64,000 bases of DNA from Bryum argenteum (taxonomy: Eukaryota > Streptophyta > Bryopsida > Bryales > Bryaceae): positions 14,839,013 to 14,903,012 of the forward strand of contig CM073324.1 of NCBI GenBank assembly GCA_037043015.1, in the 5' to 3' direction. A program made the translations under genes and the position numbers. This document shows, in pieces, positions 60,859-64,000 of the stretch (within the stretch, counting starts at the first letter, position 1; each line of letters begins with the position of its first letter). A model generated the notes under the pieces. It ran no database searches. It had not been told where the DNA came from and worked only from the letters and a program-made list of their open reading frames with translations.

Positions 60859-62048
60859 CCCCTAACTCTCCTTGAAGCCCAAAATGGGTTTTTTAACCCC
60901 TAAATGGTTTGACTCATTTGTAGTAAAATGAACACATCCTCAAAAGCATTGTCATAGGTGGAGGTAAAAGTGTGTTATCCAAATCTCAACCGTACAATCT
61001 TGTCGTAGACATATTGAACATCATGTGGGTCAAATTTTAAGTCATGAGGCTTCATAGATTGCGAGATCATAATGTATTAATACTCAAAAATGATCACATA
61101 ATTTCGTCATTTTCACTTTAAAGTGAAAATGCTACCATTAGACTTATTGCAATGAAAAAGTCACCAATTAGAATGTTGTTCACCTTCATCTCAATAGCAT
61201 CCTTGAACAAAAAAAAACCATGAGAAAAATTTCTTTGTGCAAATTATGGCCCTGCAATGGTGAAAACTGCCCTAAATTTTACAAAGGAAAAAATGTCTAA
61301 AACTAGGCTGCTGTCACTGAAATGCATGCCATTAATTCATACTTCATTGTATGGATCTGAGATTTTTATGACATGAACTAGACTTGATTTGGGACCCAAC
61401 CCAAGTGATTTCGTCCAAAACGGAGTCCGGATGAAGAAGTTATGGCTCTCCAAAGTTTCTGTCATCCAGAATGTCGATTTTCGACATTCGGCCCGCTTAA
61501 GGGTTAAATTCCGGGCAGCCTAGATGAAGGGGTTAGAAGTAATATTTTTGTCTAAGATTTATACTGAGCCCTCCTTACACTACAAAGTGTATGTGGTAAA
61601 AATTTGCGAAGTCAAATTCCAATTTTTGAGTCTTCTAGGACGATCCTTGGGTTGCAAGCCGAGATAGGGCAGCTTAAAAAAGTAACTTTTTTTAAAAAAA
61701 TAAATTGAAACATGATCATTACTAAATCACTACTCAAATTTTGAAGTGACTCAAGTCAAAAAGTTTACCAATTTTACAAGGGCAACCTCCAAAAATTTCA
61801 AAACCAATCTTCGCAATGCCCAAAAAAACTTGGGAGACAAACTTTGGATGTTATCATCTCTCAAATGTTAAACATCCAACGGTCAATTTTTTGAACAGTA
61901 ATCAAGAATATTCTTAGGTACAAGATCTTACAGTTGGAAGTCTTAAAAAAAGAAAAGAAATCGGTTCATACCCCAACGATTGCTTAGAGGTATAGAATCG
62001 GAGTTTTGAGGTTTCAAGCTCCCAAAACCCACCAAGGAGATTTAGGAG
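60859..62048. mobile_element. Longest copy of the CCCCTAAA-ended non-autonomous element (~1.2 kb)
   Basis: The left end CCCCTAACTCTCCTTG (after TTAA, 60855-60858) pairs with the right end, whose complement reads CTCCTAAATCTCCTTG (14 of 16), followed by TTGA (62049-62052), a probable altered TTAA. The copies at 29.4 and 48.5 kb match its right half and the one at 50.4 kb its left half, so those are deletion derivatives or related subtypes. No transposase is encoded. A further terminus-like TTTTTTAACCCCTAAATGG lies inside near 60891. Confidence 0.6.
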
Positions 62049-62577
62049 TTGAGACACATACATACTACCTTTCAAGGAATGTATTTTAGAAACCCTCGAC
62101 CCAATTGAAGGTCTATAAGCGGCTACTATACTCCTAGACACCCTATTTGGCTATTCCAAAGCCTTGTCATCATACATAAAAAGCCAAATCCGCTTCGTCT
62201 CGAAGTGGTCGTCATATCTTAATTGGTTGATTGGGATATAATTGATCCTTGTTAGGAACGTGTCAAACTAGCTTATCACGTACAAGTAATACACCCTTCT
62301 TAGTACTTTGTTAATTCCTAAAAATGATTCCCCTTATCAATTTTTGTGAAAGTCTTCCACAATGAAATTTTTCATGTTACTAATTATAACACCTTAACGT
62401 TTTTAATTCCTCATTTTTATTTTTTAAATCCTTACAAATATTTAGATTGTATAATATGCCTAACTCATAAACGAGTCGAATATCAAAATTCAATATTTTG
62501 GAAAATAAGTTAAAACCTCAAAGGCAATGACTCCTCCGAGGTTTCTCTATGCCATATCCAACTATTTTTGGATATGA

Positions 62578-62723
62578 CGTAGTTATAGTGTTCACCCTCG
62601 AGAGGTGGAAGTAGTATTGTTCCAATTTCCCCTTGTCTTAGTGGCCATCGGGATATCAACATTACGAAAGAACACTTAATTCACGCCGACCACTTAGAAA
62701 GGGACCGAAGTTTCTATCTATCT
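62578..62723 (+). mobile_element. 5'-truncated copy of the SINE
   Basis: The stretch matches the 3' 145 bp of the minus-strand SINE at 30.4 kb: GTAGTTATAGTGT(C/T)CACCCTC, GTAGTATTGTTCCAATTT, GTGGCCATCGGGATAT, AATTCACGCCGACC and the tail TTTCTATCTATCT. The tRNA-related head is missing. A 22-bp palindrome (ATATCCAA...TTGGATAT, 62554-62575) abuts the truncation point. Confidence 0.8.
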
Positions 62724-63176
62724 CGACTTCGAGCAATTTAGCCGTGACACATGAAAAGCTCCCAAATGGCTTTGAGAACAAGATATGGTTTCATCTTAAA
62801 TTTCTCGCCTTTAGTTGAATTTGGCATACAAGCGGTGAAAATTTAAACCAAGCGAATATTCTCTTATTCATCCTCAAGAATAAGGCCCTTGGGCACCACG
62901 CTTCCAGTTATCGGTGAGAGGCCACGTCGGAATTACAAGGGTCGTAGCCCATAGGGAACCTTCTCGACCTCCATCGTCTCTCTGATACAAGCCGTGGCCA
63001 AGACGCACACCCCTTGCTTTATCAAGCACCGCAACCGATCACACTATTGCCGAGCACCAAACCCTAAGTCACCATTTTCCAAAAGCTCGCAACTCTTGCA
63101 GTAGTTGCTTTGGACCAGCGTAGAACGCGAGAAGGAAAAAGGATTTGATTTGAGATCGAGAGAAGAGTGAGCAGCC

Positions 63177-63596
63177 ATGCCTCGCCAGCGATCAAGACCC
63201 GCGCCGCGGCCAATGGCTCGCCGAGCACCGCCGCCGGCGCCAGTGCATCAAGCGCACCCGCCCGCCGTGGCGCAGCAGCAGGGCGGTGGTGGCATGATGG
63301 CCGGCCTTGGCGCCACCATCGCGCAGGGGATGGCGTTCGGCACAGGCTCCGCCGTCGCGCACCGCGCCGTCGACAGCATCATGGGCCCGCGCACCGTCGA
63401 GCACGTGCACAACGGCGCCCCGGCCGAGAATGGCTCTCCCATGGCACAGCCCGTGTCCGCAGACGCGTGCGTGAACCAGTCCAAGGCGTTCCAGGATTGC
63501 GTGAATGCCAACAACAGCGACATCGGGAAGTGCCAGTTTTACATCGACATGCTTAACGAGTGCCGTCGCGGGCCGTCGTCGCAGTTGCTGCTGTGA
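63177..63596 (+). CDS. Twin CX9C (CHCH) mitochondrial protein, CHCHD2/CHCHD10-like, copy 2
   Basis: Intronless frame of 139 residues, differing from copy 1 by about a dozen changes, mostly at the two ends. The Gly-rich segment and AVDSIMGPRTVEHVHNG are identical, and both CX9C pairs (CVNQSKAFQDC, CQFYIDMLNEC) are intact. The two coding regions are nearly identical in DNA too, including many silent positions, so the duplication is recent or the copies are homogenised by gene conversion. A purine-rich leader (GAGAGAAGAGTGAGCAGCC) directly precedes the ATG. Confidence 0.92.
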   Translation: MPRQRSRPAPRPMARRAPPPAPVHQAHPPAVAQQQGGGGMMAGLGATIAQGMAFGTGSAVAHRAVDSIMGPRTVEHVHNGAPAENGSPMAQPVSADACVNQSKAFQDCVNANNSDIGKCQFYIDMLNECRRGPSSQLLL

Positions 63597-64000
63597 GCTC
63601 TTGTCGTATTCATTCGATTGCGCAAATTGCGACGATCGGGCAATTTTTAAGCCATTTATTGATTGATAAGGAAAAAAAAAAAAAAAAGCAGGCGTTACTT
63701 TGGGATTTAGATTAGTTTGCTACTCAGGGAGGATGGTCTGAGTGGCGCGGACGCTTCTTCATGAGCGGATGCTTGGCAATGCTGTACATGTAAATTGAAC
63801 CGTGTTACTTTAAAAGAGATTGAAGGTCATCCCCCCCCTTTTTTTTTTGAGAAGCATGCTAGGCCTTATTGCGTCATTTCTTCAAGTTGGCTGGTTTTTC
63901 ATTGAGTTCGCGATTCCTATTGAGCATCGCAATGGAGGAATTTGTGATTTGCAATGATTTGCAAGTGGGATGGGAGCTTCGGCTGTAGCTATTTTAGGAG
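63597..64000. other. 3' flank of CHCH copy 2
   Basis: A run of about 16 A residues (about 63671-63687) and a C8/T-run near 63832-63850 stand out. No further gene is seen before the window ends. Confidence 0.5.

Larger units (their letters stand above)
60005..63176. other. Shared upstream region between the two divergent CHCH genes, filled with repeats
   Basis: About 3.2 kb without host coding sequence. It includes a full-length copy of the CCCCTAAA-ended element and a truncated SINE. The proximal ends should be the two promoters; the 5' flanks of the genes show only weak similarity to each other. Confidence 0.6.

Overview
The window is nuclear DNA of a land plant. The genes are split by many short introns with GT-AG (and two probable GC-AG) borders. 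Recognisable families are tripeptidyl peptidase II with a plant-type C-terminal part, an OBL1-type lipase, a leucine-rich-repeat receptor kinase, ribosomal protein uL1/L10a, a TIR-NBS-LRR resistance gene, an OTU deubiquitinase, a B3-domain protein and CHCH proteins. The TIR motif FINHRGPD and the KH+RING gene suggest a bryophyte, most likely a moss, or another non-seed plant. This is inference; the species cannot be fixed from the sequence.

Layout. 1-2.6 kb: AT-rich DNA with a ~195-bp tandem array. 2.6-6.1 kb: KH + RING gene (+). 7.9-18.3 kb: TPP2 (+), reconstructed as 35 coding exons that stay in phase (1445 codons). 20.4-22.4 kb: OBL1-like lipase (+) whose reading frame breaks in exon 2. 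22.4-25.4 kb: AT-rich, with a terminal-inverted-repeat element. 25.4-28.0 kb: LRR receptor-like kinase (+). 28-32.4 kb: a transposon-rich gap with a long hairpin, a tRNA-derived SINE and a MITE-like element. 32.5-33.9 kb: RPL10A (+). 34-39.5 kb: intergenic. 39.5-45.6 kb: TIR-NB-ARC-LRR gene (+) ending in a ZZ-type zinc finger and interrupted by two in-frame TGA codons. A decayed copy of its tail lies at 46.4-46.8 kb. 47-52 kb: repeats, including an element with TTAA-flanked inverted termini. 52.0-54.2 kb: OTU protease (+). 56.2-58.3 kb: protein with two B3 domains (+). 59.6-63.6 kb: two nearly identical intronless CHCH genes in divergent orientation, separated by ~3.2 kb of repeats.

The genes do not form a pathway; this is ordinary plant gene order with housekeeping genes (TPP2, RPL10A, OTU, CHCH) beside an immune-receptor locus. 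The observations most worth following are the TNL with a C-terminal ZZ finger (possible integrated domain) and its two premature stops, the SINE with matching target-site duplications, a TTAA-bordered family of non-autonomous elements present in several copies, and the divergent CHCH pair. Exon borders were placed by hand from reading frame, phase and splice consensus. The models for TPP2, RPL10A, the receptor kinase, OTU and KH-RING are consistent in phase from start to stop; the lipase and TNL models are not intact.
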